64,000 bases of DNA from Collybia mongolica. Lineage: Eukaryota; Basidiomycota; Agaricomycetes; Agaricales; Clitocybaceae. The first letter of the stretch is position 1. The number at the start of each line of letters is the position of its first letter. The stretch covers positions 2,108,001 to 2,172,000 of the forward strand of contig JAAXNY010000004.1 of the NCBI GenBank assembly GCA_013420905.1, written 5' to 3'. The position numbers and the translations under genes were made by a program. The notes under the pieces were generated by a model. That model made no database searches and was not told the origin of the DNA. It was given only the letters and a program-made list of their open reading frames with translations. Below, in pieces: positions 47,401 to 56,851 of this stretch.

Positions 47401-48969
47401 TTACACATTCATCTTACCAAACACGGGATGCGCAGTTCTTCTCTGTCATTTCCCCCACTATTGGGGCGACCAATTACCTGAGCTTCCAGCGTGTTCTAGG
47501 AACTCTGTAAGTGTCACGACCTATGGCCGCCTCCATCCCTCTAATTCTGTCCTTCTAGGTTTGGGGCAGCAGTCGCTGCTGGTGTATTTACCCTCTTCCC
47601 TGATTCCCCTGTCATCCTTTCTGTATTCGGTTTTCTGTTTTCTCTGCCCTGTTTCTACTATGCAGTGGGACAACCCCAATATCTTTCTGCATCACGCTTC
47701 GTCCTTCTCACGTATAACCTGAGTTGTTTATATTGGTAAGCACCATCCCTCGTAACCCGCATTGTATTAATGTGGTCGAAACACCAGCTACAATCTACGC
47801 CAGAAGGATATTTCCGTTCTCCACATTGCATTCCATCGCGCTCTTGCCGTCACCGCCGGAGTTGCATGGGCCGCTTTTATTGCAAGATTCTGGTGGCCTG
47901 CAGAAGCAAGGCGAGAGCTCAGCAAGGCTCTAGGCGAGTAAGTGACCTCGACCATACTGGAGAAATCACTCATAGACACATACTCTTTTTAGATTTTGTT
48001 TGAACATCGGCTGGCTTTACACTCGTCTAGTTGCATCCAACTCCTTTGTCACCGAGGCTTCTCATGAGAGGCGTATGAATGAGAACGTTGATCACAATCT
48101 TTCAGATAATGATACATTTTTATCCGTCCCCACTGAACCCACAGGGCTTAACGACTCAATTAAAGAGTTCATGGCGATGTTCGTCACTTTTCACCCATAT
48201 GAGTAACGTCGCTGTGCTGACCAAACTCATCAGGGAACTGCATTTACAAATTAAACTCATCGAGCTTCAAGGTCTGCTCGCGCAGACGCAGCATGAACCA
48301 CGTTTGAAAGGGCCTTTTCCTATCCTGTTATACCGAGGGATCTTGACGAGCCTGCAGACCATCCTTGACAAACTTCACAGTATGCGATGTGTTACAACTA
48401 GAGAAGAATGGTAAGTACATGTCTGTACACAGCTCCATTCAATACATTTATGGCCTACAGGTATACGGCAAGTACTTGAGGATATTTCATAAAACTGCAA
48501 TTGATGTCCTATCATCTGTAGAGTGTTCGGCAGGATTTTATCATACCCGTCAACAAAGAAAGGCATGAAATGGCTGGAAACATCATACTCAGTTTCTCGA
48601 CACTTGCATCTGCATTCAGACTCAAGGCTCCACTTCCGCCGTACCTCCCTCCCGCGGAGAAAGCAAGACAGCGTCTGGTATTATGTTTTTCTCTTCTTTT
48701 ACATCCCATTAGTGTTAAGCATAGAAATCTTTTGGCAGGTTGATGCCATCCGCAAACTGGATGTAGTAAAGAACAGAGACGTCAAGGGATCGAGGCAACT
48801 CCTCTTTTTCGCGTACGCGTTGACGATGAAGGGTGTGACACAAGAATTGGAATCGCTAGGACGAACGTTACAAACCGCATTCGGAGTGATCGGACAGACC
48901 GCCGAAGAATTTGAGGCATTATTCATGGACCCAGAGGAGAGTCGGAAGAAGATCAACTTTGCCGCATAA
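44412..48969 (+). CDS. BRE4-like polytopic membrane protein (ArAE_2/DUF2421 type), 1251 aa
   Basis: Sixteen exons: 44412-45295, 45350-45569, 45626-45647, 45700-45733, 45790-46414, 46465-46784, 46833-47050, 47106-47383, 47436-47506, 47559-47735, 47788-47937, 47993-48178, 48234-48410, 48461-48467, 48522-48677, 48739-48969. A disordered Ser-rich leader of 240 residues precedes a six-helix N-terminal membrane module (AVYFNPAKTVGGMIEAD, FVVLVKEGG, VSNLVCYAIWPQS). A cytosolic helical part and a second helix bundle follow (KYAFKVGMATAIMAAPAFFD, SPTIGATNYLSFQRVLGT), then the DUF2421-type C-terminal domain (SVRQDFIIPVNKERHEM). The family resembles yeast BRE4 and bacterial FUSC/aromatic-acid exporters. 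Exon 14 is a 7-nt microexon followed by a GC-AG intron. Confidence 0.88.
48461..48467 (+). other. 7-nt microexon of the BRE4-like gene
   Basis: GTATACG lies between a cctacag acceptor and a gcaagt donor. It supplies the end of a Trp codon plus Tyr-Thr in EEWYTSVRQDF. Skipping it creates a stop. Confidence 0.7.
48468..48521 (+). other. GC-AG intron after the microexon (BRE4-like gene)
   Basis: The donor gcaagt is the consensus for GC-AG introns, and the 54-nt interval ends ctgtag. The only nearby GT site (gtactt) is out of phase. Confidence 0.7.
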
Positions 48970-49230
48970 GCACATAGCATATAGGATACCCTTGATACAC
49001 TACACTCAATACCCAGGCATCATGTCCGATACATCTGGAAATAAACGTGATACATATTTGGAAATAATAAACATGATATAGTAAGTCTTTAAAGGCAAAC
49101 GACAAAACGATGCAAATGTAGGAATGTCTGTGCGTGAATTGTATTATAATTTAACGAATGTGTAGGTATGGACCCTAGGCCACGTATAAACGTGAAAAGA
49201 GAACGAAGTCTGGAACGTTTGATTCTTAGC

Positions 49231-50914
49231 TTACGGCGAGTCCGAAATCAGCCAACGGTGTGCCTTCACCTCCTCGATCGTCGCGCGCGTCTTTGGATTG
49301 GGATCTAGGCATCTGCGCATTAAGCTCATGGCTGCTCTGGACAGTCTCGCCCCAGGTACGTCCGCCAACACGATCCTTCCATTGATGGCATCCTTGACGG
49401 TTGGAAATGGTGAGGTTCCGGTGAGAATATAAGATAGTAGGACACCTAGGGTCCATATTTCTGCCGGCGGGGCTTGATACTCTTTCTTGAGAAGGATTTC
49501 AGAGGACGCATATGCGGTGGTACCAAAGAATAGGGTATAAAAGGGACGAGAATCATTTGGATCTACCACGGCAGCACTCCCGAAGTCGATTAGCTTGACC
49601 TGTAAGTCGAAGTCAATGCCGTGGTCGAGGGCCAGAAAACTGATAGAAATTACATTGCAATCTTTATCAATGACAATATTTTCATCTTTAATATCGCGGT
49701 GCGTTACGCCTTGACTGTCGAGATAATGTACCGCGTCTACGACTTGAGAGAAGACGTGGCGGGCTTGATCCTCGGAGAGCCGTTTGTGTTCCGACTGCTC
49801 AATGCATTCAAAGAGATCATGAGATGGGCGTCTGGTAAACTTCGTGCGCAACGGTGAACAGGAATTCAGTGGTGATACATTAGGTAGATTGATGTTATGG
49901 TATACATGATATGGAGGTTGCTTTGGGGGAGTTTCGAAATTGTTGGGAGATTCGCCGCGGTCAGAGCTAACCAGTGAGCTCGCTGAGCCCGAAGGAGACA
50001 GAGTTGGTGTCGACATCGTTGAGGAAATTGTGGACATGGAACCTGGTGTAGATATAGAATGATGAATGGCGGTTTTAGGCCAAGGGGAGCCATGGAGCTC
50101 CTGAATCTGATGATCGTCGGTCAGAGGGAAATGTTCGACTGTCTAAAGATGCTGAACGTACGAGATAAAAATACAAAGAGTCCTCGAAGAGATCGAAACA
50201 TTTGACAATATTGGGATGGTCGATGAGATTGAGCAGCATAACTTCTGTGGGCAGTCTACCAATGACATCGTCCTCCATCCAGGCGTGTTCAGGTACCTTG
50301 TCCTTCATGATGAACTTAACAGCAACTTCATGACCTTCGATTCTGTGGCGTGCTGTCATAACGAAACCATAACCTCCTGAACCAAGTTCGTCCTCAAGTC
50401 GGTAGGCGCGGGCGAAACAAGGGTTTAGCTTATGTCCCGATGGAAATTGGGGGGAGTGCAGGCTGGCATCGAGGTCGTAGTATAAAAAAGGGTCTTTGTC
50501 TCGGAAAATAGGACCGGAAGAAGCACTCCGAACGGGAGATTGGCCGTAATTATTGTACTTGGCGTCGATAGAGAAGCCGTCGGAAAAAGCAGACACAAAA
50601 TCATCTGCTTTCATTGGAGAACTATAACTAGATGAATCGCTTATCACAGGAAATGGCGAGTGGTGCTCATGACACTGTCGTATCTCCTCCTTTGACAAAT
50701 GTAGAAAGGGGCGAGGTAGGGGGGAGTGAAATTCGGCTACAGGTTCGGTTTGGGAGTTGGCGTGAGGCACAAAAGGAGTCTGAGGGGTTGCGCTTTCTGC
50801 AGGCGAAGGATGGCCAGCCAGTGGATAGAAACATGAGTCTAGAGGCGATACAGGTGAAGAGAAGACATCTAAATGCATTTGCGACCGTTGGGGATGGGTT
50901 TCCGGGGAACACAT
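49231..50914 (-). CDS. PAS-kinase-like Ser/Thr protein kinase without a PAS domain
   Basis: Three exons: 50914-50162, 50106-49654, 49599-49231; 524 aa. The N-terminal 150 residues are Ser/Pro-rich. The kinase domain starts YRLEDELGSGGYGFVMTARH, with VAVKFIMKDK (Lys), HRDIKDENIVI, LIDFGSAA and WTLGVLLSYILTG; these match the PASK/PSK group best. Between the hinge (IQELHGSPW) and the alpha-D helix (HDLFECIEQ) there is a Ser/Pro insert of about 75-80 residues. The APE position reads SSE, as a changed activation-segment end. No PAS domain precedes the kinase. A role in nutrient or stress signalling is inferred from PASK family knowledge. Confidence 0.87.
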
Positions 50915-51224
50915 TGTTGGTGTTGAGAGGCAAAGGACAGAAAATACAAATAAGGACGAGTCAACGCTTTGAAAGAGAGTGAGCCAGCGTATACAATGTG
51001 CTGGTTGTGCCGCTTTGGCCTTTAATCGGCCTTGACAATGAGCGTTTCGAACAAGAAAGTGGTTTGAACAAAGCGGAACGGAGGGAATCCCAGTTTCACA
51101 CAACAATGTTTCAGCCCACGTGACACAAGCCGCTATTTGACTGTTAAATAATGAATATTGAATAGTCACTATAATGTAGCCTTGTCATAGTCTGCAGACA
51201 GAGTATTCCAGAGTCATCAATCAT
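50915..51224. other. Intergenic, kinase promoter and glycosylase 3' flank
   Basis: About 310 bp; the frame upstream of the kinase ATG is open for 85 codons but begins with GTG. Nothing else is supported. Confidence 0.4.
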
Positions 51225-53068
51225 CTACTCAGTAACATCCGCCAGGGACCACATGTAATAAACACCTGGCAACTTTGTGAAGAAATGTCGTCAATAAATA
51301 CGCGTCAAGCTTACCGAGACTCCTGTAAGGCTTCCAACATTCAGTCAAGTCTTCCATCTCTTTCGGGGTCAGAAACGCTCCTCTAAATGTGTCTTTGTGA
51401 GGATCTTATTGTCACTGCGGATTCAGAACATACTTAATTTTCTTCTTTCCGTCAAGCCTGCTTTTCAAGAGGCCGACTTCGATACCAGGCGGAAGGGGAA
51501 CAGGTTGGAAGCCTGTGTCAACAGCTGGTTTATCCAACGTCTTCTTAATCGAAGGCGTGAATGCAGGAGGAATTGTAACCATGCCACCATCATCAGGCTC
51601 ACCGTCCCCTGAGATTGCTGGAAGGACCGAAGAGATGACTGGCAGAGGAGTATCCAGCAACGCTGATGTCGATGCTTCTGCTGGTTTGAATGAATTCCCA
51701 AATATCGGAAGTTCGTCTTCATTTGAGGTGGTCGATGCTACCATACCCTCTTTCCCTTTCTGTCCTTTCTTTGTCGTCTTCTTGGTTATAGATTGACCGC
51801 CGACTTTTTCTGGAGAAATGCTGTAATTATGAAAAGGTGAATGGAGCGACAAGAACCATCGAACAAGGCCCCGTTGAACCCCAAGATCACCTGTGTACTA
51901 GTTTAATTCAAAAGCTACTTTTCTTTCAGCAAAATGGAAGCGAAACTGACCAACAGGAAGGATATCGGGCCGTCTCAGAGAGAATATGGCGAACATATCA
52001 ACTTATCACCAAAACAGTCAGTGGCAAACGAGGCCCGAATAATCATTGTATTACCGGTCCACTTTCAAAGCCAACCAAAATACGTGAGGTAAGGTCACGA
52101 GGTCAATGAGAGACGTACTCGTCCAATACCTCTGACTTCAATGAGCATCTGGGCCAATTCGTCGTCGTTAGCATTAACCAGTTTCTGAGTCGATAGACGT
52201 CCATCTGCAAATCTTGAGGCTAAATCTTGTACTGAAATGAACGTTAATATGCTGATATATAGATGGAGTAGAGCAACCCTAACTGTATTCAGCTTTGCGT
52301 GTGCTCAGCCCCGCGGTCTTCAAAGTCGGTATGTCTGTTTTGGAAACCTGTTCTGGGCTTGGGAAGAATGAAGCGGAGGACTTGACCGCCCTTCAGAAAG
52401 AAATGAGAATAATAGATATCAGATGCAATGTTAACGCAACTCGTAATCCGTAGGCTTCTCCGGGAGTGAAGAGTCGTACAGCCTGACGAATCTGTGATTG
52501 ATGGAACGAGCCGCTAGCCAAGAGATTTGTTGACCTCTTGGAGTGATAACGTCAAATATTAAAAAGGAAGAAGAAGCGCAAGTCATACAAGATAGAAGTG
52601 ACTAGCGCCCTGATATATCAAAGTCAGAGATGAATCGTCCGATTTTTCCTATTTTAGCAAGGTGTAGTTTCACCGGAAAGGATGGACTTGTTCCAAGTGT
52701 TCGAAAGGTTTGCATGTCATTTTGCTGAACAAGTCTTCAAAGCGGTGATCAACACGAATAAGATGTTGCCTCGCATCCTCAAACGAAAAAGTCAAAACAG
52801 CAGGAAGCAGCGTTGTAGCTTCCTGCGAGTCTTGCGCATTGATACAAGAGCTGGAGTTGGTCTGAACAACGTTACCCGGTACTGAAACTGGTGTTGCTGG
52901 TGTGGAAACTGCCTTGGGCACCCGGGGACGCTTCTGACTTGACTTTGGAGGCGAAGTTTGATCTAGCTTGCGTTTATCCCCCGCAGAATTGGTCACAGTA
53001 CGAGTTGCTGATCGAGTAGTGGGCATAATGAGTGAAGGTCCAAAATACCGTGAAGTCACATAGAACAT
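51225..53068 (-). CDS. DNA-3-methyladenine glycosylase (HhH-GPD superfamily)
   Basis: Ten exons: 53068-52674, 52609-52589, 52536-52441, 52390-52284, 52231-52119, 52061-52055, 52001-51951, 51890-51434, 51382-51315, 51265-51225; 451 aa. A second ATG at 53026 (MPTTRSATRT) may be the true start. A basic nuclear leader precedes the fold: FEHLEQVHPFRALVTSILGQ, QISWLAARSINHRF, the helix-hairpin-helix EVRGIGRWTVDMFAIFSLRR, and catalytic Asp in RPDILPVGDLGVQRGL. A Lys/Ser-rich insert of about 120 residues separates this from the last helix pair (WKPYRSLGVYYMWSLAD). It excises alkylated bases such as 3-methyladenine, as Mag1/AlkA do. Exon 6 is only 7 nt. Confidence 0.92.
52055..52061 (-). other. 7-nt microexon of the DNA glycosylase gene
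   Basis: TGGACCG encodes Trp-Thr plus one base and completes the HhH motif GIGRWTVDMF. It has proper AG and GT flanks (gaaag before, gtaata after), and both introns are 53-57 nt. Confidence 0.8.
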
Positions 53069-53237
53069 GCGCTAAGCACGAAAAGAAATTGCTTTCACAG
53101 TCGGTTATAAGCGCTCACTGAAAGATGGCCCAAAACGATACGAGTTAATCGTGCATTACGTAATACGAATAGCCAAGAGCCGAGCCGGTGCTTGTGCATG
53201 CTTGCTGCGCATCTTAATTTGGGCTTTAGCCCCTAAG

Positions 53238-53244
53238 TATATAT
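53238..53244 (+). promoter_or_regulatory. TATA-like box upstream of I9 inhibitor 1
   Basis: TATATAT lies 100 bp before the ATG at 53344, followed by a pyrimidine-rich stretch, a typical fungal arrangement. Confidence 0.35.
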
Positions 53245-53343
53245 GGTACGCTCATGTCATTGGTGCGAAAGATTCGCTCCCTGACCACTACTACTTCTCA
53301 TCACTTACAATTACCAAGAAATCTATTCAAAGACCCATCAAGC

Positions 53344-53802
53344 ATGCCTCAGAGCAAGTATCTAGAAGCCGTTGAATCACACCATTAACCACCATGCGCC
53401 GTTATAGAGTATATTGTCGTTTTCAAGGAGAACGTCACACAACAACAGATCGACAAATATGCAAATGATGTTGAAAAAAATGGTGCTACCCCTAGACTTA
53501 CAGCTATTGATCTGCGATGAACCCATTTGATCAGGTGGAGAGGTCACCAATTCATACACTGACATATTGAAGGTGAGCCTTCCACCTCTCACTCTTTGTT
53601 AACAATCGGAAACCAATATGGTAGGGATTTGCTGCTAATATCACCGATGAACAACTTCAAACCTTCCAATCTCTTCAGGGAGAGGGTATAATTGATTACA
53701 TTGGTTCGTTCCGGACATCGGTCTCTAAGGATCTTTACGACCAAAAAGCTAACTTGGAGTGTGGTAATTCAAGAACCCGATGGCGTCGCCACCACCCAGT
53801 AG
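53344..53802 (+). CDS. I9-type serine proteinase inhibitor, copy 1 (POIA1-like), 76 aa
   Basis: Five exons: 53344-53353, 53408-53482, 53535-53572, 53625-53703, 53774-53802. The product starts MPQKYIVVFKENVTQQQID and contains NGGEVTNSYTDILKGFAANI, ending IDYIEPDGVATTQ, which is the full subtilisin-propeptide-like (I9) fold of Pleurotus ostreatus proteinase A inhibitor 1. There is no signal peptide, so it acts inside the cell or as an unconventionally released protein. The first intron has a consensus GC donor (gcaagt); the GT two codons later would shift the frame. Copy 2 lies 450 bp downstream on the same strand. Confidence 0.85.
53354..53407 (+). other. GC-AG intron 1 of I9 inhibitor 1
   Basis: CAGA|gcaagt to tatag, 54 nt, with an attaacc branch-like site. 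It is the only pairing that gives MPQKYIVVFK. Confidence 0.75.
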
Positions 53803-54248
53803 AGATACTCCTAGTCCACGGAGGCAGAATAAACTAACGGACACAGCCTGTAAATGAGCCTAGAGTTGATACCAATTGTCGAAGAACACAAACGTGATAT
53901 AGTACAACATACATGGTACCTGAGTGAACTTATTGAATTTCTTGCTCGGGTGGCTTGGCTAACAGTCGGCACTGTGGTACAGTGTACACTGGTATATGAT
54001 GTTGAGAACTCCGTATCAGCCTCATTAATCACGTCGTATAAACTACCGTGAATGCTGATCCAATGATTATCCGACGTGAAGAATAAATCTGCGTGGTGGG
54101 GGACGTCCACATGATTCAAGATAGTAGCACGCATGGCGACAAACTATAACTGCGGAATATTGCGCAACTAAGGCTAAATCTCATGGTAATTTCGCCCCCC
54201 TTTCCTTACTATAACTTTCTTCGCCTGCAATCACCCATATCAAAATCA
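53803..54248. other. Spacer between the two I9 inhibitor genes
   Basis: About 450 bp. A minus-strand frame (53811-54134) has no family signal. No third inhibitor copy or remnant is visible. Confidence 0.4.
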
Positions 54249-54723
54249 ATGCAACTAACAAGTGAGCGCAAGATTCAAGCTCATTGTGGTTGCAGTGCTT
54301 ATAGTTGATATCATATAGGATCAATCATCGTTTTCAAGGACGGAGTCACAGATGATGAAATGGAGGATGTGATTGAAAGCATGAGGATTGCGGGTTTGTG
54401 AATCTCTTATATTAATGATCATTTGAATCCTGACGACTTTCAACTCCTATTTATAGGAGCGCATGTAACAAACATCTACAAGGAGGTCTACAAAGTGATT
54501 ATCTCATGGAAAGAGCTTGATTCTAGTACTCATTGTTGCCTACTAGGGATTTGCGGCTACTATGTCTGATATTCAGCTGTCCCGACTGCAACTGCTGACT
54601 GGGAAAAATATTGATTACATCGGCAAGTCCAGATTAACGTCGTGAAACATCCTTGAGTAAAAATTAAATGGGTCGCGGTGCATATGTACAGAATCCGACG
54701 GTGTTGTAACAACATTTGATTAA
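54249..54723 (+). CDS. I9-type serine proteinase inhibitor, copy 2 (POIA1-like), 77 aa
   Basis: Five exons: 54249-54261, 54319-54393, 54457-54494, 54547-54622, 54692-54723. The product reads MQLTRSIIVFKDGVTDDEME, GAHVTNIYKEVYKGFAATMS and IDYIESDGVVTTFD. Exon lengths 13/75/38/76/32 match copy 1 (10/75/38/79/29) and all intron phases are the same, so these are tandem paralogs. The proteins differ at many positions, so the duplication is not recent. The last intron has a GC donor (gcaagt), where copy 1 uses GT. Expected role: inhibit or chaperone subtilisin-like proteases. Confidence 0.83.
54623..54691 (+). other. GC-AG intron 4 of I9 inhibitor 2
   Basis: ATCG|gcaagt to tacag. Joining gives IESDGVVTT, matching IEPDGVATT of copy 1; the GT four bases later breaks the frame. 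Confidence 0.75.
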
Positions 54724-54910
54724 TCAATGGTAGCTGTTCCAGGCTGGTCTGGGACACAGGCCGATATACGTAATAGGACAGAGAATCAAAGATGTGCGAC
54801 CGCGATGTGTTTCCTCTCGAATGTGCCGGTATATTACAATAAACAATGGGTATCATGTGAATGCTAGCGTCATAAGAGTCATGAAGTCGGGAGTTGATTT
54901 AGGGTGATAG

Positions 54911-56671
54911 TTACTTGACAGGAGCTGCAGTAACCGTGATGGCAGGGGGCAAGGGTGTCGGCTGAGTAGAAGACTGAAGGTCCGCTGGCAATTGGGGTAG
55001 CGGAAAGGGGATTGCAAAAGGGGGGTTTACCGATTCAGGAGGGGATGTCGGCTGAGAAGGTGGAGCAGAAGCAGGAGGATCGGATATGACCTTATCTCCA
55101 TCTTCAATCGGTAGGATTCTCTTTACTGGAGGTTCAGCGAAATCCCAAGGTCGGGGAACCTGTAGAAGGATATCAGTACAGGTACTCAGGAATGTGTTAG
55201 AATAGGGTACCATAGCAGCAGGCATTATCCTTGTCAAAGTATTAGCATGGGGGACGCGCTGTGGGGGTGAGGCTTACCAAGTCGCGGCACAAACCACACC
55301 ACGTCCCTTATCCTGTTTCTTGATATTGTTAAACTCATAATCGATGAACTGCGCAATGTAGCGAACGAATGGAAGTATTTCGCGAACCCCATTGTTAATT
55401 AAAGATAGGGCAGAAAGGAAATTGACGACAGTCCCCGCGATGGATTGAGCATTCTGGAAATAGATCAGCATTGCGTTTAAAGAAAAACCGTGACTCCTGG
55501 ACTGACGGCTAAATATTCCAACGAAGGAGGAGGGAGAACGTACTCAAGGCCCCACCAATCTGAAGAATAGGATTGAACGACAACAAGGTGGAAAGACAAA
55601 CCTCACCGACAAGTTAGAACAGACATGCGGTCCTTTGGAGGATATACACCTAGGGGTTCGATTGCAATGAACCTTGCAAATCCGATCATAACATTATAAA
55701 TACCAACCCTCATGGTCGGGAAGAATGGCCTTTCCAGTCGCGAAACCGAGAGCCATTAGTTGAGGTGTTATCATTTCGATGCCTTTGAGAACGGTCTCCG
55801 CAGTTGGAACTGCCCCAGCCAAAATACCCTTCCCGTCTCCAGGTTGGCCCAATCCCAAATCCGGGGAGGTTATAAGGTCTACAATGTTCATCTCCATGAA
55901 CGCCGCTGTCAGTTTATCAAGGGACAGGGAGGAAACACCGGTAACGTTGGCTGTGTCCTCGCCCTCGATATTCTCCGAAAGGCACGAAAAATGCAGTTTA
56001 TGCTCTTCTATATCTGTGTGTTCGAGGCACACAGCATGAACTGGACCCCTCCCATACGTCGCTCCCTCTGCATCTGAAACAGGCAACGCACGCAATTGAG
56101 CGATAACTTTGTTTGCTGACTTTGGTTTGATGAGTTGAGATTTGATCCGACTTAACTGGGGCTTTGCGTGTGCAGGTGTGAGCTGAGGTGATGCGGTTGC
56201 CGAAGGGCCTATGATGAGTGACCTGACTACCAAAGCAGATTGCTTCGCGCGCTTGTCTGAGTTAGAGATACGGCCTTTTATGAAGCGCTTCGAGAAGGAA
56301 GTATTAATGTGCGCCCTTTTATTGTGTTCCTGAACGCTCGAGAGTATGTGCTTATGCTGAGCTCGCGACTTGGATCCGAATGAGAGCAAACGGAAAGAGA
56401 AGAAACGTAAATTGAATTTCGTCTCGCCAATGAGGCTGTCGTCAAACTTGGTATTCTGTGCAGTCATGGTGGACGTCGCTAGCGATGTTGGAGGGGCGTC
56501 GGTTGGGAGGCTGGGTACATAGGCAGGTGCGAGTTGTAGTTCTAATCTCCTGTCAAGGCTTTGGCTGTCTTTTCGCAGTTCAGGCTCCTGGTCCTTTTGA
56601 GGTATCACTCCAACCTTCTCTTCAATCCCTATGGACGTAGCTGAGTACGAGAAGAAGGAGAAGACGCCCAT
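54911..56671 (-). CDS. Conserved basidiomycete protein of unknown function, 499 aa
   Basis: Six exons: 56671-55708, 55649-55611, 55559-55507, 55453-55278, 55229-55211, 55159-54911. The ATG at 56671 is the first in frame; the frame runs 33 nt further from a TTG. The first 220 residues are basic and low complexity. A conserved-looking block follows: EMITPQLMALGFATGKAILP, then VLTYWWGLEYVLPPPSLEYL, AQSIAGTVVNFLSALSLINN, REILPFVRYIAQFIDYEFNN and KGRGVVCAATWIMPAAMVPR. The C-terminus is Pro-rich. No catalytic motif is recognised. The tiny exons join in phase and give this ordered block, which supports the model. Divergent from an SSU1-like transporter 180 bp away. Confidence 0.75.
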
Positions 56672-56851
56672 TTGGGGAGATTCAAGATGAAAGGCGTGTG
56701 GCAAGTGAGCGAATGCTCGCTAATATTGACGTTCTTTCCCACACAGCACTCAGGCGACCCCCACCTTTTACGACCGCGTCTGAGCCGGATTATATACCCT
56801 TCACGTCCACCTACACATCGCTGAGTGGGAGCTAGAAGCGTTGTATGCACA
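56672..56851. promoter_or_regulatory. Divergent promoter region, unknown protein / SSU1-like 1
   Basis: 180 bp between the start codons, containing a TATATA-like sequence at about 56791-56797. Whether one control region serves both genes cannot be told. Confidence 0.35.

Noticed and set aside
53344..53407. I9 inhibitor 1 as a frameshifted pseudogene
   Set aside because: Only true if a GT donor is forced at 53356; the consensus GC donor at 53354 gives an intact protein.
53811..54134. 107-aa minus-strand frame between the I9 inhibitors
   Set aside because: Composition and content show no family signal; lies in the spacer between two well-supported genes.
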